The translations under genes were made by a program, and so were the position numbers. A stretch of 64,000 bases of DNA from a virus, in the IMG/VR virus record IMGVR_UViG_3300046642_000423, positions 1 to 64,000 of that record; one strand, written 5' to 3'. Shown here piece after piece: positions 27,121-34,111 of the stretch. The notes under the pieces are model-generated. The model saw only the letters and a list, made by a program, of their open reading frames with translations, was not told the origin of the DNA and made no database searches. Each line of letters begins with the position of its first letter. Within the stretch, counting starts at the first letter, position 1.

Positions 27121-28197
27121 TTAGCCAGAACCTTCCCCATCTCTTTGAATCTCTTCACTATACCCACTGGGGGCCGCCACATCTGTGCTTCTTGGAGGAA
27201 CAGGTGGGCTATAAGTGACACCCCCAATGGATTCTTTAAGTAGATCGTCACGCATCAATCTTACCTGGGAAATAACCGCCCCCCTATCAACTTGGTTCGG
27301 AACGCAACATATTTGCATGGATTGCAACATATGAATTACGGAATCATATGCCCGCGCCCCGGCATCCTTCTCGCGCTGCGCCAACAGTTCGGTGGAGGAG
27401 GGGAGTGCGCGTAGACGATGATGTGCCTTATTGAAGAAGTTACAAACTCCGTCGTGATAGCCTTCCTCTTGATCCGCATTGATGCACGTATCTGGTGGAA
27501 TGGAAAAGTCGGATACTTCCTCTAGTACCCTACATACCGCCTCCCGCCACGCCGCTTCGCGTAGGGCGAGTTCTGCATCCACTTTCTCCTTAGATGTTGT
27601 GTCGGTGCGAGCCTTTACTACGTCAGCCCAATTTGTCGGACACATAGATAAATCAGCCGCCTCAGTTTCTAGTGGCTTTAGCGCCGTACTTATTTCCTCC
27701 ACGGCAGCGCCAAACTCTTTCATCCAACGGTCGTCGTCCCATTCGTAAGGCCCTCGACTCTCGCCAAGCCAATCACGCCCGTCGAGAACTTTCTTGATTG
27801 CGGTTACACCATCGGCAAGAATGCTACGGAACTTTTCGAGCGCCAACTCGTACGGCTTCCGTATCTCCGCGTCATGCTGCTCCACTAAGCTGGCGTCGCG
27901 AGGAATGGCGTGGATGGCTTGAGCAATCATAGAATAATTCGCAATTCTGTATACTGCTTCGCTGTTAATGGCTGGTTCAAGACAGGCAATCTTATCGTTT
28001 AATATTTTCTCTGCCGCTCCCAGCGCAATCCCCACGCGCAGGGCGAGTTCGCGGTCAAAGTCCGATTGGATGATTGGAAGAACAAAGTTTGTTAGTGCTA
28101 CGGCAGCCTTCCCGTCTTGCCAGAGTTTGAATGCTTCTGGTTGGTCTAGCGCATCAAGGATGCGTTCTACCAATGAATCCAGCTTCGGTTCGCTCAT
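27121..28197 (-). CDS. early protein of unknown function
   Basis: 358 residues; GGGAGG upstream of the ATG. Mainly helical, acidic, with scattered Cys (Cys near 194, 228, 245 and a CC pair near 308) but no clear metal-site spacing. No membrane helix or enzyme motif seen. Largest gene of the distal early block and last in transcription order, running toward the endolysin end. Confidence 0.6.
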   Translation of the reverse strand: MSEPKLDSLVERILDALDQPEAFKLWQDGKAAVALTNFVLPIIQSDFDRELALRVGIALGAAEKILNDKIACLEPAINSEAVYRIANYSMIAQAIHAIPRDASLVEQHDAEIRKPYELALEKFRSILADGVTAIKKVLDGRDWLGESRGPYEWDDDRWMKEFGAAVEEISTALKPLETEAADLSMCPTNWADVVKARTDTTSKEKVDAELALREAAWREAVCRVLEEVSDFSIPPDTCINADQEEGYHDGVCNFFNKAHHRLRALPSSTELLAQREKDAGARAYDSVIHMLQSMQICCVPNQVDRGAVISQVRLMRDDLLKESIGGVTYSPPVPPRSTDVAAPSGYSEEIQRDGEGSG

Positions 28198-28238
28198 TTT
28201 TTCAATCCTCCCGCTTCGCTCTCGTCCTGGCGTGTCCG

Positions 28239-28457
28239 CTAAGTCAATTTTCCACCAATGAATCTTTTCAATGCTGGCTTAGGTAATTCTGCCCAAGCTA
28301 AAACCGTAGCTGTTTCTGGACTATCGTTGTTAACCCAGTAACCTTTTGCCGAGTTCCAATGACGAATACCGACCCATACGAAGCCATCCTGTTCCAGTGT
28401 TACCAGTTTTCTTGAATCGCCACCGTCTGCTGGTCTGATTCCATATTGCCATTCCAT
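28239..28457 (-). CDS. DUF551-like small protein
   Basis: 72 residues. The spacing of W-x-G-I-R-H-W-N near residues 28-36 and the C-terminal ATVLAWAELPKP resemble DUF551-type phage proteins, which end in a TxWxPLPxPP motif. Function of that family is unknown. It follows the coiled-coil gene after three bases. Confidence 0.5.
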   Translation of the reverse strand: MEWQYGIRPADGGDSRKLVTLEQDGFVWVGIRHWNSAKGYWVNNDSPETATVLAWAELPKPALKRFIGGKLT

Positions 28458-28460
28458 CCC

Positions 28461-28742
28461 TTACCTCGCTTCGCTCTCTTGGATTTGACGGCAGATGGCC
28501 AGTTGGCGTGCGAGTTCGTCGCGCTCGTCTGTAATCTTCCCAGTCAATGCCAAGAGTTCATCGTTAACTTTTTCTAAATCGCTAAAAGTACTATCCGCCT
28601 CAGCCAGCTTCGCGGTGAGTTCTTCGTGGGAGGCGAGGAGGGTCGTTATATCCGCACCTACGCTGGACGGAACTATTGTGCTTGTGCGGTCTATGTTCAA
28701 CCGTTCCTTCGCCGCAGCTACCTCGTTAGGATTCGTTGGCAT
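28461..28742 (-). CDS. coiled-coil early protein
   Basis: 93 residues from the second of two adjacent ATG codons (better spacing from GAGGA). Residues ~30-90 form an almost continuous charged heptad pattern (HEELTAKLAEADSTFSDLEK ... TDERDELARQLA). Its start overlaps the end of the zinc-ribbon gene upstream. Function unknown. Confidence 0.6.
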   Translation of the reverse strand: MPTNPNEVAAAKERLNIDRTSTIVPSSVGADITTLLASHEELTAKLAEADSTFSDLEKVNDELLALTGKITDERDELARQLAICRQIQESEAR

Positions 28743-28899
28743 CATCTTCCTCGCAATTCACGCAAATACAATTATTTCCGGCCACGCAACAATCGAATCC
28801 GTAGCCACCACACCGGGGACACTGGTATTCGTGAGCGTCGTTGGACTTACGTTCGTCGCCACACATGGGACATACAGCTACCTCGGATGGTTCAGTCAT
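28726..28899 (-). CDS. zinc-ribbon early protein
   Basis: 57 residues from ATG 28899, which overlaps the stop of the Lar-like gene by ATGA; an upstream in-frame start is not needed. Cysteines: CPMC-x(14)-CPRC and a further C-x(7)... CICVNC cluster, so one or two zinc sites. Small zinc-ribbon proteins are frequent in phage early regions; role unknown. Confidence 0.6.
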   Translation of the reverse strand: MTEPSEVAVCPMCGDERKSNDAHEYQCPRCGGYGFDCCVAGNNCICVNCEEDDANES

Positions 28900-29126
28900 T
28901 TCGTCTCCGGGGAAGCTGCGCGCTCTTCCCAAAAATGTTCTGCATTTAATTTGTCGGCGCAAACGTTAGTCGCGCACTGCAAATTACAAAATGGATTCCC
29001 GCAAGAAATGCGCCAATGCATCATAGTTGTGTTATCTGCTAACCGAGCCTGTTCGATTGCTGCCGTACCGCAAAATGGACAAATCTTCAAATCATTCCGC
29101 TGTCGTGTATGTGCCCATTCACTCAT
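28896..29126 (-). CDS. Lar-like restriction alleviation family protein
   Basis: 76 residues. Contains CPFCG at residues 16-20, a Trp in MHWRISC and a second Cys pair (C-GNPF-C), the layout of the Lar_restr_allev zinc-finger family found in prophages such as Rac. Founding members relieve EcoK restriction, but most relatives are untested. It sits beside an Acb2-like gene and near a Dam-like methylase, consistent with an anti-defence role. Confidence 0.6.
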   Translation of the reverse strand: MSEWAHTRQRNDLKICPFCGTAAIEQARLADNTTMMHWRISCGNPFCNLQCATNVCADKLNAEHFWEERAASPETK

Positions 29127-29143
29127 GGCCTACCTCGGATGGT

Positions 29144-29263
29144 TCAGGATTTGGCATCGTCGTCCTCGCGGTCGTTCATGCGCTTTAATTCCTTGTATAT
29201 GTTGTAAATCCCTATATCGATCATGGCTGCAAAAATAACGAAGGATATAACGACAAGAACCAT
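29144..29263 (-). CDS. tiny single-TM early protein
   Basis: 39 residues, below normal calling length. Strong GGAGGAAACGGAC before ATG. N-terminal membrane helix (MVLVVISFVIFAAMIDIGI) followed by a charged tail (KELKRMNDREDDDAKS). The strong ribosome site and clean topology argue that it is real. Such micro-proteins often modify host membrane proteins; function unknown. Confidence 0.6.
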   Translation of the reverse strand: MVLVVISFVIFAAMIDIGIYNIYKELKRMNDREDDDAKS

Positions 29264-29309
29264 GTCCGTTTCCTCCAAATGACTAGCGCACTCAGTCCAC
29301 CGAGCACGA

Positions 29310-29501
29310 TCATCGTCCTATTTCGCGTTTGGTTAGCGGGCGCATTCTGACTTCGTACTCCACGTGGTTCAAAGTATCGAACCATCGCTTGCCCTTTTCT
29401 TCTGCATTACCAATGTTCGTTTCCTTGACAAGTTTTACCGGATATTCAGAACTTTGGTCGCGCACCATGACTACTTGTCCTATTCTAAACTTGGTCTTCA
29501 T
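29310..29501 (-). CDS. small early protein, unknown
   Basis: 63 residues; ATGA overlap with the Acb2-like gene. Starts MKTKFRIGQVVMVRD, reminiscent of small SH3-like beta barrels (hydrophobic-G-hydrophobic at residues 8-12), then charged. Function unknown; co-translation with the Acb2-like protein is likely. Confidence 0.55.
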   Translation of the reverse strand: MKTKFRIGQVVMVRDQSSEYPVKLVKETNIGNAEEKGKRWFDTLNHVEYEVRMRPLTKREIGR

Positions 29502-29719
29502 GCTTGATTTTCCGGTACGTTTGCCATGCTCTTTTTGGCGAAGAAGCAGGCTTCCTCTAGTTTAGTTTTTACGATGGCCAACTCACGCCCTTGAGGGCAG
29601 AGCGATCCAAAAGTTGAAGATGTTATCGCCATCAAACAGTTGTCGAATGCCTGAGCAATATCATTGGCCTTCTGCTTGCCTGTCTCGTTCAACATATGAA
29701 CTTCAAATAGTGAGTCCAT
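29498..29719 (-). CDS. Acb2/Tad1-domain cyclic-nucleotide sponge candidate
   Basis: 73 residues, AAGGAGAT before ATG. The sequence follows the Acb2/Tad1 hairpin pattern: an N-terminal H-x(4)-E-x-G stretch, a helix, then CPQGRELAIVKTKLEEACFF and KKSMA. This corresponds to the family signature P-x-x-RE--L-LTKLEEA-FWANA-IA. Acb2 proteins of Pseudomonas and T4-like phages form oligomers that bind CBASS (and some Thoeris) signal nucleotides and so block abortive immunity. Identification is by motif reading only; residues in the last helix differ (KKS for NAA). Confidence 0.7.
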   Translation of the reverse strand: MDSLFEVHMLNETGKQKANDIAQAFDNCLMAITSSTFGSLCPQGRELAIVKTKLEEACFFAKKSMANVPENQA

Positions 29720-30230
29720 TTGTATCTCCTTTCAATTTGTACAGTATTGCTAAAAGTCCCAGTCCAGCCAACACTAGCCCAATCTCGCTTGGCTCGGGCG
29801 TGGAGACAGGCACATCCGGTGGATCAGTGACGATTAAACTCCCCGAACTCGCCGTGGCGCTGCCATTGGGAAAGTAGAATGCCCCGTTGTACTTCCACAG
29901 CTCAAACAACGCTCCCGTCGTCCACTCGCCCACCATATCGAATGCCGCGAATATGCCATGGTCATGCGGATAAAATTGTAGGTAGCCCAAGTCGCCTAGC
30001 CATGTGGCACGGGTAGGGCTAATAGATGCCAGCGTGAGTGCGCCTATGCCTGTGTCCTGTGTGGTCATGGTATCGGCTACAAGGCTCTCGGTGGTTACAT
30101 CCCAGTTGAAGGCCGTTTGGAAGGTGGCTTGATTGCCCCAGGCACCAGAGAGTTCAATGTGATTGATTTGATCGGCATGCGCGGCCGGCGCGAACATAAT
30201 GAGTAATGCAATAGACAATAGATATTTCAT
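29703..30230 (-). CDS. PEP-CTERM sorting-signal protein
   Basis: 175 residues, AAGGAG before ATG. Residues 1-19 are a signal peptide (MKYLLSIALLIMFAPAAHA). Residues ~20-140 are a Trp/Phe-rich beta domain resembling host PEP-CTERM cargo. The C-terminus carries TPEPSEIGLVLAGLGLLAI (Pro-Glu-Pro at 145-147), a hydrophobic helix, and a KLK basic stop. This is the tripartite signal recognised by exosortase in EPS-producing Gram-negative bacteria. It implies export and processing by host exosortase. The tail after the helix (about 12 residues) is longer than usual. Very unusual cargo for a lytic phage early region. Confidence 0.8.
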   Translation of the reverse strand: MKYLLSIALLIMFAPAAHADQINHIELSGAWGNQATFQTAFNWDVTTESLVADTMTTQDTGIGALTLASISPTRATWLGDLGYLQFYPHDHGIFAAFDMVGEWTTGALFELWKYNGAFYFPNGSATASSGSLIVTDPPDVPVSTPEPSEIGLVLAGLGLLAILYKLKGDTNGLTI

Positions 30231-30241
30231 ACGAATACTCC

Positions 30242-30499
30242 TTACTTTAAGTTATCCATATCTGGTTTCTTGGATTGCGTGGGACGGTTGCCGCGGATAC
30301 GCAACTCTTTCACGACCTCAACGATGCACTCAGAGCAGATGTCTAGATCATCAGACATGCCATCAAATCCTGGGATAAGATCATCCAACTTTTGCAATAA
30401 CTCTTCTCCACATTGTTCGATGATGGCCCCTTCTTCGGGTACACCTTCCTTGGTGTACATATACTTGTCACAAACATCGCAACATTTTCGCAGGCTCAT
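30242..30499 (-). CDS. small Cys-rich (zinc-binding?) early protein
   Basis: 85 residues from ATG 30499; the longer frame upstream is Arg/Ala-rich shadow sequence. N-terminal CCDVC at residues 6-10 and a later C-x2-C (CSEC) near residues 60-63 could form one zinc site. ATGA overlap with the next upstream gene. Function unknown. Confidence 0.6.
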   Translation of the reverse strand: MSLRKCCDVCDKYMYTKEGVPEEGAIIEQCGEELLQKLDDLIPGFDGMSDDLDICSECIVEVVKELRIRGNRPTQSKKPDMDNLK

Positions 30500-30834
30500 T
30501 GTTTTCTCGCCTGCTCTAGCCGATCGAGCAGCTGATCGCTTGCAGTTGAATCCACCACGCACAGGAAGTCTCCCAGCACCGCCTCTCGCCGCTGATCGAC
30601 ACCTCCAATAGGCACGCGGATCGCCAGGATGAGCATAGGAGGGTTGTCGTTGTTGACGAGTGTGGGCTCGATAACATCGATCACATGGACAGGAAGTTCC
30701 TTGCTGAGCCACCAGAGCATGGCGCCCTTGGATATCTTTGTTCCAAACTTATCGAGCATCGGCATTATCTCCCATTCTTTTTCGGCGATTCTTCTGAATA
30801 ATACAAGCACATTTTCTGCAGTGACGTTCTCCAT
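30496..30834 (-). CDS. early protein of unknown function
   Basis: 112 residues. Mixed alpha/beta, no motif recognised; hydrophobic strand region ([14 protein letters not shown]) near residues 65-78. The first 86 bases are overlapped by the end of the HNH endonuclease gene, which was probably inserted just upstream. Confidence 0.55.
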   Translation of the reverse strand: MENVTAENVLVLFRRIAEKEWEIMPMLDKFGTKISKGAMLWWLSKELPVHVIDVIEPTLVNNDNPPMLILAIRVPIGGVDQRREAVLGDFLCVVDSTASDQLLDRLEQARKQ

Positions 30835-31222
30835 TATTCGGATTGATGTAAGTATTCACCTCATTAAAAGCATGACCACGAATGCAATGTGTCTGCCTTG
30901 CTTGCCTAGCGCAAAAGTTTTCTCCACGCATAGTATTTTCCCGGCTCGTAACTACTTCTAAATGATCTGGATTTACACAACGTCGATTGCGACAAAGATG
31001 ATCTAGCTGCTTACCTACTGGAATCCTTCTTCTTGCAATAACTAACCAAGCCACACGATGTGCATAGAATATCTTGCGATGTTTGAGAGTGAATCTACCG
31101 TATCCAGTTTTTCCAAGTAAGCCAGTCCACTCCCAGCATCCATTGGGAGAAATAGCCACACGAGCATTGAAATGTTTCTCAATACCCTTACGATCTAAGG
31201 GTATTCTTTTAGGACTTATCAT
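30749..31222 (-). CDS. HNH homing endonuclease
   Basis: 157 residues from ATG 31222 (31225 also possible). HNH signature: CWEWTG near 29-34, YAHRVAW near 55-61, [17 protein letters not shown] near 75-91 (catalytic His pair and Asn) and a C-terminal zinc-like THCIRGH-x(n)-CRKC near 115-145. These match the HNH_3/'GYGRF' family of phage free-standing homing enzymes. It starts inside the end of the gene upstream and ends deep in the next gene, like the LAGLIDADG element at 9.5 kb. Confidence 0.85.
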   Translation of the reverse strand: MISPKRIPLDRKGIEKHFNARVAISPNGCWEWTGLLGKTGYGRFTLKHRKIFYAHRVAWLVIARRRIPVGKQLDHLCRNRRCVNPDHLEVVTSRENTMRGENFCARQARQTHCIRGHAFNEVNTYINPNNGERHCRKCACIIQKNRRKRMGDNADAR

Positions 31223-31475
31223 CATCTTGAAATGCCTCAGGGTAACGGCGGCGAGCTTCGATGATTCCTTTTTCAAGGTTCCCCGCAAAGAACTGATCTG
31301 CAATGAGCTGTTCGACACGTAGGCGCAAGGCGTAGTCATCACGCATGTTGTAGGCAGCCTGACGGCGGGCAGACTCGGATACAGGTCCATACGGGCTCAT
31401 AATGATTGGAGGTATAGCTGGTTGTTTATTCGTGATCTTGTCGAATGCGTCTGTAACCTTTTTGATTAGATCCAT
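31209..31475 (-). CDS. early protein of unknown function
   Basis: 88 residues, AAGGA before ATG. Helical; [25 protein letters not shown] near 41-65 and an acidic end (QDDDKS). The HNH gene begins inside its last codons. No family recognised. Confidence 0.6.
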   Translation of the reverse strand: MDLIKKVTDAFDKITNKQPAIPPIIMSPYGPVSESARRQAAYNMRDDYALRLRVEQLIADQFFAGNLEKGIIEARRRYPEAFQDDDKS

Positions 31476-31509
31476 GGGAGTATCCTTTCAATGATTTGAC
31501 ATTGCATGC

Positions 31510-31743
31510 TTATGCGCTTGCAGCCATTCCCGGTGCTTCGGTTTCCATCACCCTCTGTGCTTCCATTTGTGCTTTCGTACGACGCTTCTTACGGATCACT
31601 TTGTCCTTGATCTTCGTTGTGTTGCCACCCATACGTGCTTCCATGATCTCTTTCACGATCGTGAGCGCAACACGTGCTTCATCAATATCGGTTTCTCGAA
31701 AGAACTGACAGACTCTACCTATTCTGCTGCCTCGTGCTGCCAT
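31510..31743 (-). CDS. small basic early protein
   Basis: 77 residues from ATG 31743, six bases after AAGGAGG; an in-frame ATG 18 bases upstream lacks spacing. Has a helix (ARVALTIVKEIMEARM) followed by a strongly basic patch (KIKDKVIRKKRRTKAQ), suggesting nucleic-acid contact. Function unknown. Confidence 0.6.
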   Translation of the reverse strand: MAARGSRIGRVCQFFRETDIDEARVALTIVKEIMEARMGGNTTKIKDKVIRKKRRTKAQMEAQRVMETEAPGMAASA

Positions 31744-31757
31744 GAATCCTCCTTGAA

Positions 31758-32009
31758 TCACTTCCGTTTGAATTTATCCTTCAATATTGCGACTTCCTTC
31801 TTGAGTTGTTTCGCTGTGAACTTCGCCCAGCTGACCACACGCTTTTTCGGACTCGGCGGAGGTTCTAAACCACTGCCAGTTCCGTCCGTACGCGGGACAT
31901 TATCGGTAGTTCCAGTCCAGTGGTGATGCCGCAATCTGGTAATGGCACCTATGTGAATGTGCCCACCGATGTGGCCACCACCCTTAAACAGCACATTGTC
32001 AAATGTCAT
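31758..32009 (-). CDS. His-rich small early protein
   Basis: 83 residues from ATG 32009 after GGGAGAG. The N-terminal half is His/Gly-rich (GGGHIGGHIHIGAITRLRHHHW), a candidate metal-binding stretch. The C-terminal half is a basic helix (KFTAKQLKKEVAILKDKFKRK). No family known to me. Confidence 0.55.
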   Translation of the reverse strand: MTFDNVLFKGGGHIGGHIHIGAITRLRHHHWTGTTDNVPRTDGTGSGLEPPPSPKKRVVSWAKFTAKQLKKEVAILKDKFKRK

Positions 32010-32070
32010 TTGCTCTCCCTGAGAGTATGAAGCCGATAGCCTCCCACCGCTCGGCCCCCACACGGTACCT

Positions 32071-32093
32071 CTACTCCAATAGGAATGGAGTAG
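32071..32093 (-). other. perfect intergenic hairpin
   Basis: 8-bp stem (CTACTCCA / TGGAGTAG) with a 7-base loop, in the 93-base gap between the genes ending at 32103 and starting at 32009. No U tract follows on either strand, so it is not an ordinary terminator. One of several such hairpins between early genes. Confidence 0.45.
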
Positions 32094-32102
32094 GGGAGCT
32101 TG

Positions 32103-32453
32103 TTATTTACTAATATTTAAAACCGCAGGATTTAGAATTCCTCCAGATTGGTTGGCACGTTCTCCTTCATCACCTATCTGAGTATCCAAGTTATGCCAGA
32201 GGCGAAGGTCCTCACCATAAATCCAGCAAGCTGCCAACGTGGATACCGCACAGCCATACATGAATCCTGTGATTCCTTCGGTATCGGCCTCGTGTGAGGT
32301 ATCCTTGGCAATTGCTGTTAGAGGCTTACCTTCCTCTATTTCTTTCTCCATTAACTCAGCCCAAGCCTTGGCGTAGTCGAATACAGCGCGACCGTAAGGA
32401 TCAGTGTTGTTGGCGAGTCCCTTATTCCATAGCGCTTCATCTTTTAGTTTCAT
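32103..32453 (-). CDS. early protein of unknown function
   Basis: 116 residues. MKLKDEALWNKGLANNTDPYGRAVFDYAKAW opens like a family of phage proteins of unknown role that begin with 'K-x-x-A-W-x-K-x-x-x-x-N-x-D-x-Y-G' and end with a Trp/Leu-rich helix (ACWIYGEDLRLWHN). Fairly conserved-looking, not further identified. Confidence 0.6.
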   Translation of the reverse strand: MKLKDEALWNKGLANNTDPYGRAVFDYAKAWAELMEKEIEEGKPLTAIAKDTSHEADTEGITGFMYGCAVSTLAACWIYGEDLRLWHNLDTQIGDEGERANQSGGILNPAVLNISK

Positions 32454-32468
32454 TTGGACAAACGTCTC

Positions 32469-32639
32469 CTATTTGATATCAATACGGATCACTTCCTTCA
32501 CCCAATATCCCGTCACCTTCAAATTGATCTCTGGCAAGGTCTTCTCTCCGCGGCTGGCATGGCCAACGATGAGCATCCGTAAGACCTCGGCAATGCCCTC
32601 GGTGACTAGTTGATCGATATGCTCTTCCACTACGCTCAT
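32469..32639 (-). CDS. small early protein, unknown
   Basis: 56 residues, short for gene callers. ATGA overlap with the upstream gene supports it. An N-terminal helix (VVEEHIDQLVTEGIAEVLRM) and C-terminal beta strands (INLKVTGYWVKEVIRIDI) suggest a small folded domain. Function unknown. Confidence 0.6.
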   Translation of the reverse strand: MSVVEEHIDQLVTEGIAEVLRMLIVGHASRGEKTLPEINLKVTGYWVKEVIRIDIK

Positions 32640-32992
32640 TTGGCCGCCTCAACCATCGGAATATCTTCTATGGTTGTTTCAGTGGTTGATTCGGGTGGCT
32701 CGATAGCACGAACTTTGTCGATGAGTTCATCGAAGGTCATTTCTCCCCTACTAACACCGAAGTACCATTTGCTAATCGTCCACCGGAAGGATTTATAAAA
32801 TTCGCTTTCATTGGGACTCTTGGGATCTATATCCTCGAGCCAAGGAAATCGTTCCGTTGCTTCTATACCCCGATGTCCTTTCTCAATTCCAAATGCCGCC
32901 ATGCCTATACCGACAGCGCATGATTCAAACGAATAGGCATCGCCCGGTACCTCGATCGTCCTTCCCAGTGCCATTGCATCACTTAGTCTCAT
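32636..32992 (-). CDS. early protein of unknown function
   Basis: 118 residues; one-base overlap with the RHH gene stop. Contains SFESCAVGIGMAAFG and a Trp-rich middle (RFPWLED, FRWTISKWYFG). Acidic C-terminus (EPPESTTETTIEDIP). Possibly co-expressed with the RHH regulator from the 33.2 kb promoter. Confidence 0.55.
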   Translation of the reverse strand: MRLSDAMALGRTIEVPGDAYSFESCAVGIGMAAFGIEKGHRGIEATERFPWLEDIDPKSPNESEFYKSFRWTISKWYFGVSRGEMTFDELIDKVRAIEPPESTTETTIEDIPMVEAAK

Positions 32993-33183
32993 CAGAATAT
33001 CCTTCCCTCTTGCTCTACCTTCTCCACTCCCCGCAGGATCATCAACCGCACCGCTTCCCCTGGGGACTGTCCCAGCTTTACCGCCGCACGATCAAGCCGC
33101 GTCATCACGCGAGCGCTGAGCCTTACCGTGATTCGTTCTGACTTCGGTTCAAAGTTTGGATTGCTATCTCGTAGTGTTGGCAT
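32992..33183 (-). CDS. ribbon-helix-helix regulator candidate
   Basis: 63 residues. ERITVRLSARVMTRLDRAAVKLGQSPGEAVRLMIL has the strand-helix-helix layout of Arc/MetJ-type DNA-binding proteins (strand at ~17-22, turn LGQSPGEA between the two helices). It is the only obvious transcription factor of the early block. Its promoter (33190-33219) would start transcription at its own ATG, leaving no leader. Targets are unknown; the palindromes near 44.6 kb or its own promoter are candidates. Confidence 0.65.
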   Translation of the reverse strand: MPTLRDSNPNFEPKSERITVRLSARVMTRLDRAAVKLGQSPGEAVRLMILRGVEKVEQEGRIF

Positions 33184-33189
33184 GGAATG

Positions 33190-33219
33190 AATATATCTCC
33201 GTCAGCAAGTGGCTGTCAA
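33190..33219 (-). promoter_or_regulatory. sigma70-like promoter, leaderless start
   Basis: On the reverse strand TTGACA (33219-33214), an 18-base spacer, then TATATT (33195-33190). The expected transcription start, 6-7 bases on, coincides with the ATG of the RHH gene at 33183. No room remains for a normal ribosome site. Confidence 0.65.
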
Positions 33220-33223
33220 GTGC

Positions 33224-33574
33224 TTACCGTGAAATAGATGGCCTCTTGCGTGCGATGCGCTCATTGCGTATGCGTGGTGCGTCCAGTTCAGCGCGGGCTT
33301 CGCGTTTAAGTAGAGACTGCGCGTGTTCTAAGTGGTATCTGCGTTCAGCTTGGACGTAGATGGCGCCTACACGCTCGGTGAACTCGGCGATACGAACGAT
33401 ATTGCCTAAACGTTCAGTGAGTTTCTCGCGTTCATGCACAGTACCATCGTCATCCTCAGTTGAGGTAACATCCCGCTCGAACAGATCAGATTCATATTCG
33501 ATAACGAGATCGGCGATGGATTGTGCTTCATGTGCGAGTAGGCGGATCATTTCAATTTGCCTCACCTGTATCAT
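33224..33574 (-). CDS. early protein of unknown function
   Basis: 116 residues. All-helical, highly charged (LAHEAQSIADLVIEYESDLFERD ... KREARAELDAPRIRNERIARKR). Overlaps its upstream neighbour by 23 bases. Coiled-coil tendency; no family recognised. Confidence 0.55.
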   Translation of the reverse strand: MIQVRQIEMIRLLAHEAQSIADLVIEYESDLFERDVTSTEDDDGTVHEREKLTERLGNIVRIAEFTERVGAIYVQAERRYHLEHAQSLLKREARAELDAPRIRNERIARKRPSISR

Positions 33575-33815
33575 TGATGAGAGAGATTGGAGTCACCTGA
33601 TTTTCCGCATCTCTCTGTCTACGCTGGTGCATGGTCAATGAATGGAACTCAACTTCCAGCACATCATCCAGGCTGACTGCGATCACTCCCAGCGCTTCCT
33701 CAGTGACCTTGAGCTCCGCATAGCCGATGGTGGCGCCCTCGATCGACAGCCGCACTCTGCGCCGCTTGTCGATGTAGTTGGCCCCACTTTCAATAGCGAT
33801 TACCCTTGCGATCAT
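33552..33815 (-). CDS. early protein of unknown function
   Basis: 87 residues from ATG 33815, six bases after TGGAGGG; the extra upstream residues belong to the neighbouring micro-gene in another frame. Beta-rich first half (ARVIAIESGANYIDKRRRVRL). Start overlaps the stop of the 33-residue gene upstream by ATGA. Confidence 0.55.
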   Translation of the reverse strand: MIARVIAIESGANYIDKRRRVRLSIEGATIGYAELKVTEEALGVIAVSLDDVLEVEFHSLTMHQRRQRDAENQVTPISLINDTGEAN

Positions 33816-33913
33816 GGCTTCCCTCCATTCGCTCTCAGCTTTATGATCCGTTCTCTCGTATCCTCTGCCCATGTCTTACGGTAAGGGAACAACATACTGA
33901 GTATCCAAGTCAT
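33812..33913 (-). CDS. micro-protein, unknown
   Basis: 33 residues from the second of two ATG codons (six bases after GGGAGG). MTWILSMLFPYRKTWAEDTRERI: a short hydrophobic start then a charged helix. Overlap ATGA with the following gene. Small but with a strong ribosome site. Confidence 0.5.
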   Translation of the reverse strand: MTWILSMLFPYRKTWAEDTRERIIKLRANGGKP

Positions 33914-33950
33914 CATTCGCCTCCCGGCGGGGGATTCCGCTCAAGACTGG

Positions 33951-33963
33951 GCCTTCGGCCCAT
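33951..33963. other. compact GC hairpin in leader
   Basis: GGGCC-TTC-GGCCC, a perfect 5-bp stem, located about 40 bases upstream of the micro-gene start at 33913. No U tract. Could shield the 5' end of a processed transcript or be an operator. Confidence 0.4.
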
Positions 33964-34041
33964 GAGCGGGAGTTTATTCCCCAAGACGCAAGCGGAGTTC
34001 CAAACCTGATATAATGCAAGTCCCATTGCAAGGTGGTTCGC

Positions 34042-34101
34042 GGCGGCATCGTCTTGGTTGTGGGTTACTCTCCAGTAGAGCCCACGAGCTCCGATGCCGC
34101 C
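34042..34101. other. long-stem intergenic RNA/DNA element
   Basis: Perfect 10-bp inverted repeat (GGCGGCATCG at 34042-34051; CGATGCCGCC at 34092-34101) enclosing 40 bases. Inside is GTGGG...CCCAC with CTC...GAG, making a nested second stem. It lies directly downstream of the 34112 gene's stop. No U tract, so it is not a plain terminator. Same architecture as the element at 34788-34869. Confidence 0.5.
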
Positions 34102-34111
34102 ACGAGATCGA

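Noticed and set aside
28495-29238. 247-codon + strand frame
   Set aside because: Runs antisense through three coupled reverse genes with zinc and coiled-coil motifs; Ser/Val/Cys-rich without a motif or start signal.
29221-29313. 30-codon reverse frame coupled by ATGA to the 29310 gene
   Set aside because: Hydrophobic but overlaps the strong ribosome site and start of the 29144-29263 gene in another frame; only one of the two is likely and the other has the better signal.
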